Notes: a model not told the origin generated them from the sequence alone. A stretch of 64,000 bases of DNA from an uncultured Desulfomicrobium sp. (GCA_937872685.1 CALMTS010000437.1:42289-106288); one strand, 5' to 3'. Counted from the stretch's first letter, positions 55,862 to 63,724 are shown. Made by a program: numbers and translations.

Positions 55862-56602
55862 CTATTTGCCGGCGGGAGGGTCGAACCATTTGTGGACGAT
55901 GGCGTCCAGTTCTCCGTTGTCGCGGATGTCCCGGAGGGCGGCGTTCAAGTCTGCCAACTGGTGCGTATGCCCCTTGCGCAGGGCGATGGCCACCTCCGAA
56001 CCGGGGTCGGGGTTCAGCAGCACGCGCACGTCCACACCAGCTTCCCTGGCCAGATATCTGCCGACCTCCAGCGGCATGATGGCCGCCACGGTCTTGCCCC
56101 CGGCCAGCAGGCGCATGGCTTCCTCCTTGGTCGGAGTCTGCGTGACGCGGATCTTGCGGTGGATTCCCTGTTCCCGCCAGAGCAATTCCACGAAGGAATG
56201 CCGGTCTCCGGTGACAACCTGTCCGAAGAGATCCTCCACGGAAGAGGCCGGGCTGCCCGCAAGGACGAAGACCGCGTCATGCCGTTTGGAGTATGGTACG
56301 CTGAAGTCGAAATAGCCGCGTCGAAACGCGTTGACTTCCATCCCCACAATGATGTCGATGCGCCCGAAGCGCAGCATGCTCACCACATTGTCCCATTCCC
56401 CCTGAACAAAGCGCGCCTCGACTCCCAGGCGGCCCGCGATCGCTTTGGCCACATCCACATCGAAGCCTGCCGGCCGGCCGTCGACAACGAACTGATAGGG
56501 CGGAAATCCCGAGGCCGCACCGATGACCAGGGCCGGCGGTTGCGGCGCGGCCTGGCTTGCGAGGAGCAGAATAAAGGCGACGGCCTGCAGAAGGCGAATC
56601 AT
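55862..56602 (-). CDS. Periplasmic amino-acid-type solute-binding protein
   Basis: A 246-residue protein with a signal peptide (MIRLLQAVAFILLLASQAAP) and a family-3 solute-binding domain: GFPPYQFVVDGRPAGFDVDV (about residues 32-51), MLRFGRIDIIVGMEV and LNAALRDIRDNGELDAIVHKW. No permease or ATPase gene is adjacent, so it may serve a distant ABC transporter or a sensor. The start at 56602 is set by the signal peptide; the ribosome site is weak. Confidence 0.87.
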   Translation of the reverse strand: MIRLLQAVAFILLLASQAAPQPPALVIGAASGFPPYQFVVDGRPAGFDVDVAKAIAGRLGVEARFVQGEWDNVVSMLRFGRIDIIVGMEVNAFRRGYFDFSVPYSKRHDAVFVLAGSPASSVEDLFGQVVTGDRHSFVELLWREQGIHRKIRVTQTPTKEEAMRLLAGGKTVAAIMPLEVGRYLAREAGVDVRVLLNPDPGSEVAIALRKGHTHQLADLNAALRDIRDNGELDAIVHKWFDPPAGK

Positions 56603-56677
56603 GAGCGGCCCCGGATTTGGAACGGATATTTCGCTTCTAGCGCGTTCGCGGCTGTTGAACAAGGCCGGAAGCGAAAA

Positions 56678-57769
56678 TCAGGGGGCCGGGGCCGATTCCA
56701 GCTCCGTGACCAGCTCGTTCAGCCACTGATGGAGCTTGTGGATGGAAGAGATCGATACGCACTCCTGGAGGCCATGCTGGGAGCCGAAACCTTCCGCGCC
56801 CCATATCGCGCCGGGGATGTTGTGATCCATGAGATGGCGGGCGTCGCTTGCGCCGTGCTCGCGGGTCAGGACGGCGCCGGGGACGATGCCGAGCAGGCGC
56901 TCGGTGACGGGTGAGGGTGGCGAGGCGAAGACCGGGATGACGGAGAGCACATCCACGCTGCTGCGGGCCGCCGCGGTGATCCGGTTGATCAGGTCCTGGG
57001 GGGAGTCCTCCTCGGTGTAGCGGATGTTGAACCACCCCCTGGCCGTCTGCGGGACCTGATTGATGGATTCCCCGGCGCGGATCTTCCCGAAGTTGATGGT
57101 GCGATGCCAGTGGTCGGCACTGGTTTCCCGGAAGAGTTCCCTGATGCGCGCATAGTCCTCGAGCAGCAGGTCGATGGCGTTGGCGCCCAGCCACGGCCGG
57201 GCGCCGTGAGCCGACGCGCCCGTGGCCGTCAGCATGATGTCGATGACGCCCTTTTCACGGGTCACGATGCGTTCGGGGCTGCCTCCGTCCAGGGCCAGGG
57301 CGCAGTCGGCTTCGATGAGCTCAAGAGCCCTGGCCGCGCCATTGTCCCCTCCCGTCTCCTCGTCGCCGGTGATGAGAAGGCCCAGGGCCATGCCGTCCTG
57401 GGTCCCGCCCCTGCGTTCCAGCGCCCTCAGCCTGTCCCGGAAAAGGACCAGGGACAGCGCGGCGGCATACTTGTCGTCGACGGCTCCGCGACCAAAGAGC
57501 CTGTCGCCCTCGATGCGCGGCTGGAAGAGTTCGTCGGGGCCGTCCACCACATCGATGTGGCTCATGAGCAGCAGCCGGGCCTTCCCCGCAGGCATGACCA
57601 GCACGGAGGGGGTGCCTTCATGCACGATCGTGCGGGCAGTGAGGCCCTGGCGCGCGCACCACTGCATGATGAACTCCGCGCAGCGCATGATTTCCGCGGG
57701 CCGTGAATGCATGGACGGGATGCGGATGAGGTCCTGGGTCAGGGTGATGATTTCGTGAAGGGCGTTCAT
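56678..57769 (-). CDS. M20 family metallopeptidase / deacylase
   Basis: A 363-residue di-zinc hydrolase of the ArgE/DapE-like group. Motifs: LLLMSHIDVVDGP (about 66-78), GRGAVDDKYAAAL (about 91-103) and GDEETGGDN (about 136-144), with a dimerisation domain between about 170 and 275. It is not closely related to the PepT-like gene 1.4 kb away. The ATG at 57769 has GGAA nearby. The substrate is unknown. Confidence 0.85.
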   Translation of the reverse strand: MNALHEIITLTQDLIRIPSMHSRPAEIMRCAEFIMQWCARQGLTARTIVHEGTPSVLVMPAGKARLLLMSHIDVVDGPDELFQPRIEGDRLFGRGAVDDKYAAALSLVLFRDRLRALERRGGTQDGMALGLLITGDEETGGDNGAARALELIEADCALALDGGSPERIVTREKGVIDIMLTATGASAHGARPWLGANAIDLLLEDYARIRELFRETSADHWHRTINFGKIRAGESINQVPQTARGWFNIRYTEEDSPQDLINRITAAARSSVDVLSVIPVFASPPSPVTERLLGIVPGAVLTREHGASDARHLMDHNIPGAIWGAEGFGSQHGLQECVSISSIHKLHQWLNELVTELESAPAP

Positions 57770-57804
57770 ATGTTCCGTATTTTCAGATTTCCTGCCGCAG
57801 TTCA

Positions 57805-57833
57805 GAAAAAGGGAAACCCGGCCGGGCCGGGTT
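57805..57833 (-). terminator. Terminator of the carbonic anhydrase gene
   Basis: Minus strand AAACCCGGC, loop CCG, GCCGGGTTT, followed by CCCTTTTTC. It lies about 50 nt beyond the carbonic-anhydrase stop. Confidence 0.8.
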
Positions 57834-57881
57834 TCGCGTGTTTGGCTGTCCCGCGGCAAACCCGCGGGCCGGGTTTATTCC

Positions 57882-58910
57882 CTACTTGTCTTCGGGGTTC
57901 AGGATCTTCTTGTCCAGGATGAAGACTGCGCCGATGAGCAGCAGGACGAAGATGATGAAGGAGAAGAACCCGAATCCGCCACCGGAAGACGGGGCTTCCT
58001 GGGCGTGGGCCGTGGCCTGTTCGCCATGGGCGGCGTCTTTGGCGGCGGCCGGTTCGGCATGGGCTTCCTTGGCGGGTTCGGCGTGCTTGGCCGGCTCGGC
58101 GTGCTTTTCGGCCTGGGCTTTTTCGGCGTGGGCTTCGGGCGCCTTTTCGGCCGGAGCGGCCTCGGCATGCGTTTCCGCGGCTTCGGCATGTGCGGCCGGA
58201 GCGGCGTGGGCTGCGGCGGGAGCGGCGCCTGCGCGTTCGAGGATGCGTACCTTGCCCGTCAGAATGTCGTATACGCCCCCGACCACGACGACCTTGCCCG
58301 CGGCGGCGCGTTCGGCGATGGCGTGGCTCTTGGCCATGATGTCATCGATGGCCTGCCAGACGTTTTCCTCGATCGCGGCGTTGATCAGGGCTGCCTGATC
58401 GGCGTCCGGGTGTGCATGCCTGGCCCTTTCGACGGCAGGGATGATGTTGTCGACCAGCTGCGGGATGCTGCCGTGGACTTCGGCGCCGGTGGTCACGGCC
58501 GTGACCGCGCCGCAATAGGTGTGTCCGAGGATCATCAGCACCGGTGTGCCGAGGTGGTCCACGCCGTACTCGGCCGAGCCGATTTCATCCGTATCGCCGA
58601 CATTGCCGGCGACCTTGATGACGAAGAGGTCGCCCACGCCCTGGTCGAAGAGAATCTCGACGGGAACGCGGGAGTCGGAGCAGGCGATGACCGTGGCGAA
58701 GGGCGCCTGGCCGTTGGTCGTGGTCAACAGACGGCGGGAGAAGCTGGTATTGGGGTGGGTCGACTGGCCCAGGGCAAAGCGCAGGTTGCCTTCGTTGAGC
58801 ATCTGCAGCGCCTGTTCCGGGCTGACCGGGTGGGCTGCATCTGACGAGGCCAGGGCGGCGATCGGGGCCAGGATGAACAGAAGGATCAGGACAAGACGTT
58901 TGATGAACAT
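57882..58910 (-). CDS. Beta-carbonic anhydrase, exported and membrane-anchored
   Basis: A 342-residue enzyme predicted to hydrate CO2 in the periplasm. A signal peptide (MFIKRLVLILLFILAPIAAL) is followed by a complete beta-class domain (about 27-230) with zinc ligands Cys77, His130 and Cys133 and the Asp79-Arg81 dyad (ACSDSR, GHTYCG). The domain is followed by an Ala/Glu/Lys/His-rich linker (about 235-305), a glycine patch and one membrane helix (FIIFVLLLIGAVFIL) with a short basic/acidic tail. The linker and C-terminal anchor are unusual for carbonic anhydrases. The gene has its own terminator and lies downstream of a paralogous gene with the same architecture. Confidence 0.9.
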   Translation of the reverse strand: MFIKRLVLILLFILAPIAALASSDAAHPVSPEQALQMLNEGNLRFALGQSTHPNTSFSRRLLTTTNGQAPFATVIACSDSRVPVEILFDQGVGDLFVIKVAGNVGDTDEIGSAEYGVDHLGTPVLMILGHTYCGAVTAVTTGAEVHGSIPQLVDNIIPAVERARHAHPDADQAALINAAIEENVWQAIDDIMAKSHAIAERAAAGKVVVVGGVYDILTGKVRILERAGAAPAAAHAAPAAHAEAAETHAEAAPAEKAPEAHAEKAQAEKHAEPAKHAEPAKEAHAEPAAAKDAAHGEQATAHAQEAPSSGGGFGFFSFIIFVLLLIGAVFILDKKILNPEDK

Positions 58911-59082
58911 GGCAAACCCCTGTTTTTCATGATTGATGTATGCAAGGGGGGATGCCCCCCATTCAGATGGCCGGAGAACGCTCGGGAAAATATGCACAAG
59001 CTTAGCCCAGGCATGGCCGTATTTCAAGGATTGATGTCTCAAAAAGGAGCGTTCGAGTCGTATCAGTTCGGAAAATAAGGAT

Positions 59083-59113
59083 AAAAAAAGGCGCATGGCT
59101 TTCGCCGTGCGCC
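59083..59113 (-). terminator. Terminator of the Tim44/selenoprotein/CA-like operon
   Basis: Minus strand GGCGCACGGC, loop GAAA, GCCATGCGCC, then seven Ts. One mismatch or wobble in a 10-bp stem. It separates the operon from the carbonic anhydrase gene. Confidence 0.92.
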
Positions 59114-59137
59114 GTGTGGAGGCCGAAGGGGATGGGG

Positions 59138-59914
59138 CTAGTCTTTGAGGACGACCTTGTCCAGGAAGACCACGGCGCCGACCAGGGCCGCTGCGAAAAG
59201 AATGATCATCATGAAACCGGAACCGCCGCCGGATCCTTCCTCTGCATGAACCGCGGCCGCAGGGGCCTCGTGTCCGGCCTCGGCGGGCTCGGCGTGGGTT
59301 TCGGCCGCCTCCGCCGCGGCTTCCGGGGCATGGCCTTCGGCCGGAGCGGCATGGGCTTCGGCCTGTTCCGTCTCGGCCGGGGCCGCTTCGGCTTTATCCT
59401 CGGCCGGGGCTGCGGCGGCAGGCGCACCCAGAAGGTAACGGCCGACCATGACCTGCTGCTCGGGATGGGCGCCAAGCATCTTCACTGCGCCGGTTTCGGC
59501 ATCGAGCAGAGCGCCCTGGACCGCGACCTGGCCCTTGAGCACGGCGTGAATGAGATCGGGGGACGCAAGCAGGGTGTTGGCATAAACGGCCCACATGGTC
59601 GCTTCATCCAGGCCGAGGATGATGATCACGGGCGCCTTGATGTCCTTGGCTGCCACGGCAAGACCGGCCTCGGGGCCAAAGGGCGCTCGGACCGTGGCGA
59701 GTTGGTCGGCGGACAGCCCGAACAGGGCGGCGGGTTCGCGGGCGATGGTTTCGTCAGCGACGACGACGGCCAGGGGCGCGGCTTCGAGACTCTGTTCCAG
59801 GACGTACTTGGCATTGCCGAGGTCCAGGGTCTTGAGCACCGTCTCGGGAGCCGAGGCCAGGGCGGAGCCGGCAAAGGCGCACAGCAGCACCGCCAGGGAG
59901 ATGACTTTTTTCAT
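59138..59914 (-). CDS. Zinc-ligand-less carbonic anhydrase paralogue, membrane-anchored
   Basis: A 258-residue protein with the same layout as the carbonic anhydrase downstream: signal peptide (MKKVISLAVLLCAFAGSALA), domain (about 21-160), Ala/Glu/His-rich linker (about 165-225), glycine patch, C-terminal helix (MMIILFAAALVGAVVFL). By eye the domain aligns with the carbonic anhydrase: LKTLDLGNAKYVLEQS with LQMLNEGNLRFALGQS, APVIIILG with TPVLMILG, and GQVAVQGALLDAETGAVKML with GKVVVVGGVYDILTGKVRIL. Cys77, His130 and Cys133 correspond to Asp54, Leu102 and Ala105, and the Asp-Arg dyad is lost. Catalysis is therefore not expected; a structural or regulatory partner role is inferred. AAGGA precedes the start. 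Confidence 0.75.
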   Translation of the reverse strand: MKKVISLAVLLCAFAGSALASAPETVLKTLDLGNAKYVLEQSLEAAPLAVVVADETIAREPAALFGLSADQLATVRAPFGPEAGLAVAAKDIKAPVIIILGLDEATMWAVYANTLLASPDLIHAVLKGQVAVQGALLDAETGAVKMLGAHPEQQVMVGRYLLGAPAAAAPAEDKAEAAPAETEQAEAHAAPAEGHAPEAAAEAAETHAEPAEAGHEAPAAAVHAEEGSGGGSGFMMIILFAAALVGAVVFLDKVVLKD

Positions 59915-59948
59915 GTTCCGTTTCCTTAGGGTATGAAGTTTGCGATTG

Positions 59949-60155
59949 TCAGGTTTCCGGCTCGGGCTCCGGTTCGTGCCCGCAGCAGAGCCCCTGTTTG
60001 TATGCCTCGATTGCGTCCTTGTGATGGGCGGCCAGAACATCTCCCCCGCAGTACCTGCAGGAGATGCGCGCCGTGGCTCACCGCCCCGTGATGCTCGCCG
60101 GCTTCCCGCACAGGGGGCAGGGAATGCCGTCGTCTTCAGGAACAACACCCATCAT
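59949..60155 (-). CDS. Candidate selenoprotein, small zinc-ribbon-like, in-frame TGA at codon 26
   Basis: A 68-codon frame starts at 60155, overlapping the Tim44-like stop (ATGA), and ends with TGA at 59949. It contains one internal TGA (60078-60080). Before it lies a CPLCGKPASITGR segment (Cys13, Cys16). After it come ARISCRYCGGD (Cys33, Cys36), a helical part and a Cys-Cys pair (GLCCGH), then a Glu-Pro tail. Four ribbon cysteines on both sides of the TGA imply that the full frame is the real protein. The hairpin after the TGA looks like a SECIS, so TGA is probably read as selenocysteine. The alternative is a nonsense-mutated gene. Function unknown; a metal or redox role is possible. Confidence 0.62.
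60038..60066 (-). promoter_or_regulatory. Candidate SECIS element
   Basis: Starting 11 nt after the in-frame TGA, minus strand CATCTCC (60060-60066) pairs with GGAGATG (60038-60044). Inside are a bulged T, stem GCA and TGC, and a loop GGTAC. E. coli fdhF has a bulged U, GCA, loop GGUC, UGC at a similar distance. The bulged U and loop GU are what SelB is known to contact. Confidence 0.62.
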
Positions 60156-61000
60156 TTTTCCAGTTGCTGAATGCCTTCCACCACCCAGTGGCTGCTTCCG
60201 CCCGTCTCGTAACGGCTGAAATGCCATGCCTCACGGACCTGTTCGGCCGGGGCCGCGGGGGAGTCCTCGCGCAGCATGGTGTCGAAGAGCACGGTGGCGA
60301 CGGTTTGGTTGCCCAGGGTCTTGACCTCGAGCAGCCGTGCTTCCAGGAGCAGGATCTCGGTCTTTCCCGGACCCGGGTCTGCCGCTGCCTGGGCCTGTAC
60401 CTCGGCGAAAACTTCGGGCGAGGTGAACTGCCGCAAGTCTTCAAGGTCTCTTGCGTCCCAGGAAGCCTGCATGCGGGTGTAGGCGGCCTTGGCTCCGTCC
60501 AGGAACTCCTTGGAGTCGAATCCGGGGGGGATGTTGTCCGTGGTCGCGGAGGTCCGGTTTTCAGTGGACCGCAGATTCTGCCAGGCGTCCTGGTGCAGGT
60601 CGTGGACCCGTGGCCCTCCCGCTGGTTGCGGGGTTTCCTGCCGGCTGCGCAGAAAGCGCATCAGCAGGAACAGTCCTCCGCCGATCAGCAGGATGTCGAT
60701 GAACGAAATCCCGGAAAACGGCCCGCCGAAAAAGAGGGAGCCCAGGAGCCCGCCCATGAGCATGCCTCCCAGGAGCCCGCCGAACATGCCCCGTCCGCGC
60801 ATGGGGCTCGTTCCGGGAGCGGCTTGCTGCGATGGCGAGGACATGGGCGCCGTGGGTTTCTGAAAACTTCTCGAATAGGAAGGCCTGCTGCCGAACGAGC
60901 CCCCTCCGCCGAGGCGCCGCGCATCCGCGACGTCGGGCATGGTCATGAGGATCAGGCCGATGCCGAGAATGACTGTAACCAGGCTTGAGAATTTTATCAC
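60152..61000 (-). CDS. Tim44-like domain protein
   Basis: A 282-residue protein. An N-terminal hydrophobic signal/anchor (about 5-25) precedes a Gly/Ser/Pro-rich region. A membrane segment with the glycine zipper MFGGLLGGMLMGGLLGSLFF follows, then a second helix (FIDILLIGGGLFLLMRF), and the C-terminal Tim44-like domain (about 150-280; ILLLEARLLEVKTLGNQTVATV). Bacterial Tim44-like proteins are membrane-bound with unknown function. The GTG start has AAGGAGG upstream. Its stop overlaps the selenoprotein start, so it heads a three-gene operon. Confidence 0.85.
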   Translation of the reverse strand: MIKFSSLVTVILGIGLILMTMPDVADARRLGGGGSFGSRPSYSRSFQKPTAPMSSPSQQAAPGTSPMRGRGMFGGLLGGMLMGGLLGSLFFGGPFSGISFIDILLIGGGLFLLMRFLRSRQETPQPAGGPRVHDLHQDAWQNLRSTENRTSATTDNIPPGFDSKEFLDGAKAAYTRMQASWDARDLEDLRQFTSPEVFAEVQAQAAADPGPGKTEILLLEARLLEVKTLGNQTVATVLFDTMLREDSPAAPAEQVREAWHFSRYETGGSSHWVVEGIQQLEK

Positions 61001-61138
61001 AATTCCTCCTTCATAAGCTTTGCCCCGTAACCGATTGATGACCGGTTTGGAAAACGGAATTATCGATGTACGCTATCGGGGATTATAATGGCAAAACGCC
61101 AAAGGGGAAGACCTGGGCATTCCTCAGATCCGGTTGGT

Positions 61139-61174
61139 AAAAAAAAAGGCAGGAGCGAAATTTTCGCACCTGCC
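61139..61174 (-). terminator. Terminator of the 4.5S RNA gene
   Basis: Minus strand GGCAGG-T-GCGAAA / TTTCGC-T-CCTGCC with a short AT loop, followed by nine Ts. Confidence 0.93.
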
Positions 61175-61175
61175 A

Positions 61176-61262
61176 GGGAAGCCGGGTACCCGGAAACAAC
61201 TGTTACCGCTGCTTCCTTTCGGACCTGACGGGGTTGGCAGCGTTTCCGCCACCCGGCTTCGC
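61176..61262 (-). ncRNA. ffs: 4.5S signal recognition particle RNA
   Basis: The universally conserved SRP helix-8 sequence is present on the minus strand (GTCAGGTCCGAAAGGAAGCA), inside a long hairpin closed by GAAGCCGGGT and ACCCGGCTTC. The length of about 85 nt is that of the small bacterial form without an Alu domain. It binds Ffh for cotranslational membrane targeting. It begins about 13 nt after tRNA-Ser on the same strand, so the two are probably cotranscribed and processed. Exact ends are approximate. Confidence 0.93.
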
Positions 61263-61275
61263 TCATTTTTCAAAA

Positions 61276-61367
61276 TGGCGGAGAGGAGAGGATTCGAACC
61301 TCCGGTACCCGTTAAGGTACACACACTTTCCAGGCGTGCGCCTTAAGCCAGACTCGGCCACCTCTCC
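61276..61367 (-). tRNA. tRNA-Ser (anticodon GGA)
   Basis: A 92-nt class II tRNA. Acceptor GGAGAGG/CCTCTCC, D-arm GTGGCCGAGTCTGGCTTAAGG, anticodon loop CTGGAAA (GGA), long variable arm GTACC-TTAACG-GGTAC, T-arm with TTCGAAT, discriminator G and encoded CCA. It reads UCC and UCU. Confidence 0.96.
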
Positions 61368-61533
61368 GCGTTCGGGAAAAACGTCTCTATGTCAGACCTA
61401 TTTCTTTGGCAAGAGGAAAATTGCCTGAAATTGCATTTGGTCCTGCCTGAAATTCAGGTGCGCCTCCGGCGATGCCCTTGCTGCATTCGCGTGGCGGCCC
61501 CCTTTGGTCGCTGTCCGGCAGGAATGGGTGCTC

Positions 61534-62985
61534 CTATTTTTCGAAGGAGAGCACAATCCAGTCTTTGAGGTCGTGTACGGAAGGCGATACCTCGTGCGAC
61601 CGGAAAACGTCTTCGACAAGGGCCTTGTCTTTCATCCTCGCCACCAGGCGATACCTCCCGGAGGCGTTGTCAAGGAACGTATCCAGGGCGTCCGCGCGTT
61701 TTCCGCCCTCAGGGCCGAGCCATGCCACTTTTCCGTCGGCGTAAAACTGCAGCCCATAGGCTTTTTCCTTCACGAGGGCCACGATCTGTCCGCTGCCTGC
61801 GTCGGTCACGCCTGCATGGAGCTGACGCATGTTCTGGTGCATGGGCACGATGCCGAGGATGGCCCGCGCACCGGCCGTGACCAGGATCGCGCCGGCGAAG
61901 ATCGCTGCGGCCGTTCGCAGTCTGAGCTTTTCGCGGTGTTGGGCCAGGCCATGGGCGATAAACAGCGTCAGCGGGATGGACAGGGGCAGGACATAGAGGG
62001 GCAGGCGGCTTTTGGCCACGCAGAAAACGATGAGGGGCAGCCCTGCCCACAGTCCGAGAAAGCTGCGCAGTTCGCGGGGCAGGGCGAGCCACGCTTTTTT
62101 GGGGGACTGCGCCAGCCACGCCCAATGAATCTGGCCCAGGAACAGGACCGGGCCGTATATGACCAGCGGCTTGTACCATTGCGGGTTGCGGTTGAAGGCG
62201 TCGGTGGCCACGCGGCCGACGAACTCTTCCCTGACATAGTAGGAAAGCAGGTCCGGGTGCTTCCAAATGATGAAGCCGAACCAGCCCAGTCCCAGCAGGG
62301 CAAACAGTGCGAGCCCGCCGGGATGGAAAAGCCGGCCGTCGCGAAAACGCCAGACGTGCCAGGGGATGATGGCGAGCAGTGGAAGCAGGCCAGGAGGCCC
62401 CTTGGTCAGGAATGCCAGTCCGAAAACGGCCCACATGACTGCCAGCAGCGTGCGTGAGGTGCGGGGAGAGTTGGCCCAAAGCAGGTAGCAGGCCACGGCA
62501 AGTGTTTCCCAGAACGTCAGGAGCATGTCCGTGCTGAGGAAGGTGCCGCCCAGCACTGGCAGGACGGACGTTGCGTAGACCGCGAGCGCGGCCATGCCGG
62601 CAAGTTGTCCCCAAAGCCGCCAGGCCAGCCAGGCGGTCAGCAGGCCCGTACAGACGAAGGCGACAGCATTCCCCATCCGGGCGCCGGGCTCGCTTGCGCC
62701 CGCCAGGACCATCCCTGCCGCCATGGACCAGTAGGCCATGGGCGGTTTGGTCCAGTGGGGAGTGTAATCGAGGCTCGGTTCCAGGAAATTGCCGGTTTCG
62801 AGCATTTCCCTGGCGCATTCGGCGTAGCGGCCTTCGGTCGTTTCCAACAGGCCGCGGTTCATGTTGCCTGCAAAGGAAACCAGGAAAAGGCCGGTCAACA
62901 CTGCCGCCCACATCAGGTTGCGGTGGCGCTGCCAGCACTCATCAACGGTGAGGCCGTCCAAAGCGCGCCATGTCTGTTTCAGCAT
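61534..62985 (-). CDS. ArnT-like GT-C glycosyltransferase
   Basis: A 483-residue inner-membrane protein with about twelve hydrophobic segments. After the first helix come RGLLETTEGRYAECAREMLE (about residues 44-63) and TPHWTKPPMAYW (about 74-85), the periplasmic motifs of the ArnT/PMT family. FLTKGPPGLLPLLAI and SRLPLYVLPLSIPL also fit. ArnT moves aminoarabinose from a lipid carrier to lipid A; other members move different sugars, so the donor and acceptor remain open. lpxB elsewhere in the window shows that lipid A is made. The 166-bp gap to tRNA-Ser holds no gene. Confidence 0.87.
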   Translation of the reverse strand: MLKQTWRALDGLTVDECWQRHRNLMWAAVLTGLFLVSFAGNMNRGLLETTEGRYAECAREMLETGNFLEPSLDYTPHWTKPPMAYWSMAAGMVLAGASEPGARMGNAVAFVCTGLLTAWLAWRLWGQLAGMAALAVYATSVLPVLGGTFLSTDMLLTFWETLAVACYLLWANSPRTSRTLLAVMWAVFGLAFLTKGPPGLLPLLAIIPWHVWRFRDGRLFHPGGLALFALLGLGWFGFIIWKHPDLLSYYVREEFVGRVATDAFNRNPQWYKPLVIYGPVLFLGQIHWAWLAQSPKKAWLALPRELRSFLGLWAGLPLIVFCVAKSRLPLYVLPLSIPLTLFIAHGLAQHREKLRLRTAAAIFAGAILVTAGARAILGIVPMHQNMRQLHAGVTDAGSGQIVALVKEKAYGLQFYADGKVAWLGPEGGKRADALDTFLDNASGRYRLVARMKDKALVEDVFRSHEVSPSVHDLKDWIVLSFEK

Positions 62986-63161
62986 GTTTTTCTCTCGGCA
63001 ATTGCGAATACGTATTGAGCCGTTTTGCCTAATTCAGTGGTCGAGTGGAATCCCGGAGCGCCGGGCCGGCCACTCTCTAGCCTGATTTTCGCCCGTTTGG
63101 CCCTCATGCGCCGAGACGGCCTCAGTGTAAATGGGTTTGTCGGAGTGTGACAGGGCGAAGC

Positions 63162-63593
63162 TTAGAGATGCTGCCTGACCCAGGCCTGGATCTGCCCCGC
63201 GGGCATGGCGCCCGCCGAACGCGCGGTCTCCCGGCCATGCCGGAAGAGCACAAGGCTCGGCACGGACTGGATGGAAAAGCGTGACGGGACAAGCCGGTTC
63301 GCTTCGGTGTCCATCTTGGCCAGGACGACCTGGCCCTGCAAGCCTGCCGCGGCCTGGGCGAAGGCCGGGCCCATCATCTTGCAGGGGCCGCACCAGGGAG
63401 CCCAGAAATCGACGAGCACGGGCAGGCCGGAGCGGGAAACGAAGCGCTCGAAAGTCTGGTCCGTGAGGTCGATGGGGTGCGCGGGCAGAAGGGGCGTGGC
63501 GCATTTGGCGCAGACCGGTGTCTGGCGGATGCGCTCGGGGAGGACGGCGTTGACGGCCTGACAGTTCGGGCAGACGGCGTGTATTTTTTCCAT
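63162..63593 (-). CDS. trxC: Thioredoxin 2 (zinc-finger thioredoxin)
   Basis: A 143-residue cytoplasmic disulfide reductase. An N-terminal zinc ribbon (CPNC at 8-11, CAKC at 28-31) precedes a thioredoxin fold with active site FWAPWCGPCKMMGPAF (about 64-79) and the cis-Pro region QSVPSLVLFRHG. This is the TrxC arrangement. GGAGG lies upstream of the ATG. It appears to be transcribed alone. Confidence 0.94.
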   Translation of the reverse strand: MEKIHAVCPNCQAVNAVLPERIRQTPVCAKCATPLLPAHPIDLTDQTFERFVSRSGLPVLVDFWAPWCGPCKMMGPAFAQAAAGLQGQVVLAKMDTEANRLVPSRFSIQSVPSLVLFRHGRETARSAGAMPAGQIQAWVRQHL

Positions 63594-63724
63594 GAGGTTG
63601 GCCTCCGGTTTGAGATGTGGCGGAACTTTCAGGGGATAACCATCTTTGTGATGGGGGCAAGGCTGGAGAGGAAAATGATGGGGATGGAGGGAGAGGGACG
63701 GTCAGGGAGTGGTGAGCGGAAGGC

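Noticed and set aside
58005-58844. Gly/Phe-rich open frame opposite the carbonic anhydrase stalk
   Set aside because: It is the complement of Ala/Glu/His codons in the stalk; no start signal or domain.
60078-60155. Reading the TGA at codon 26 as a normal stop giving a 25-residue peptide
   Set aside because: The downstream half keeps CxxC and a sensible end in the same frame, and a SECIS-like hairpin follows. Not excluded, but less likely.
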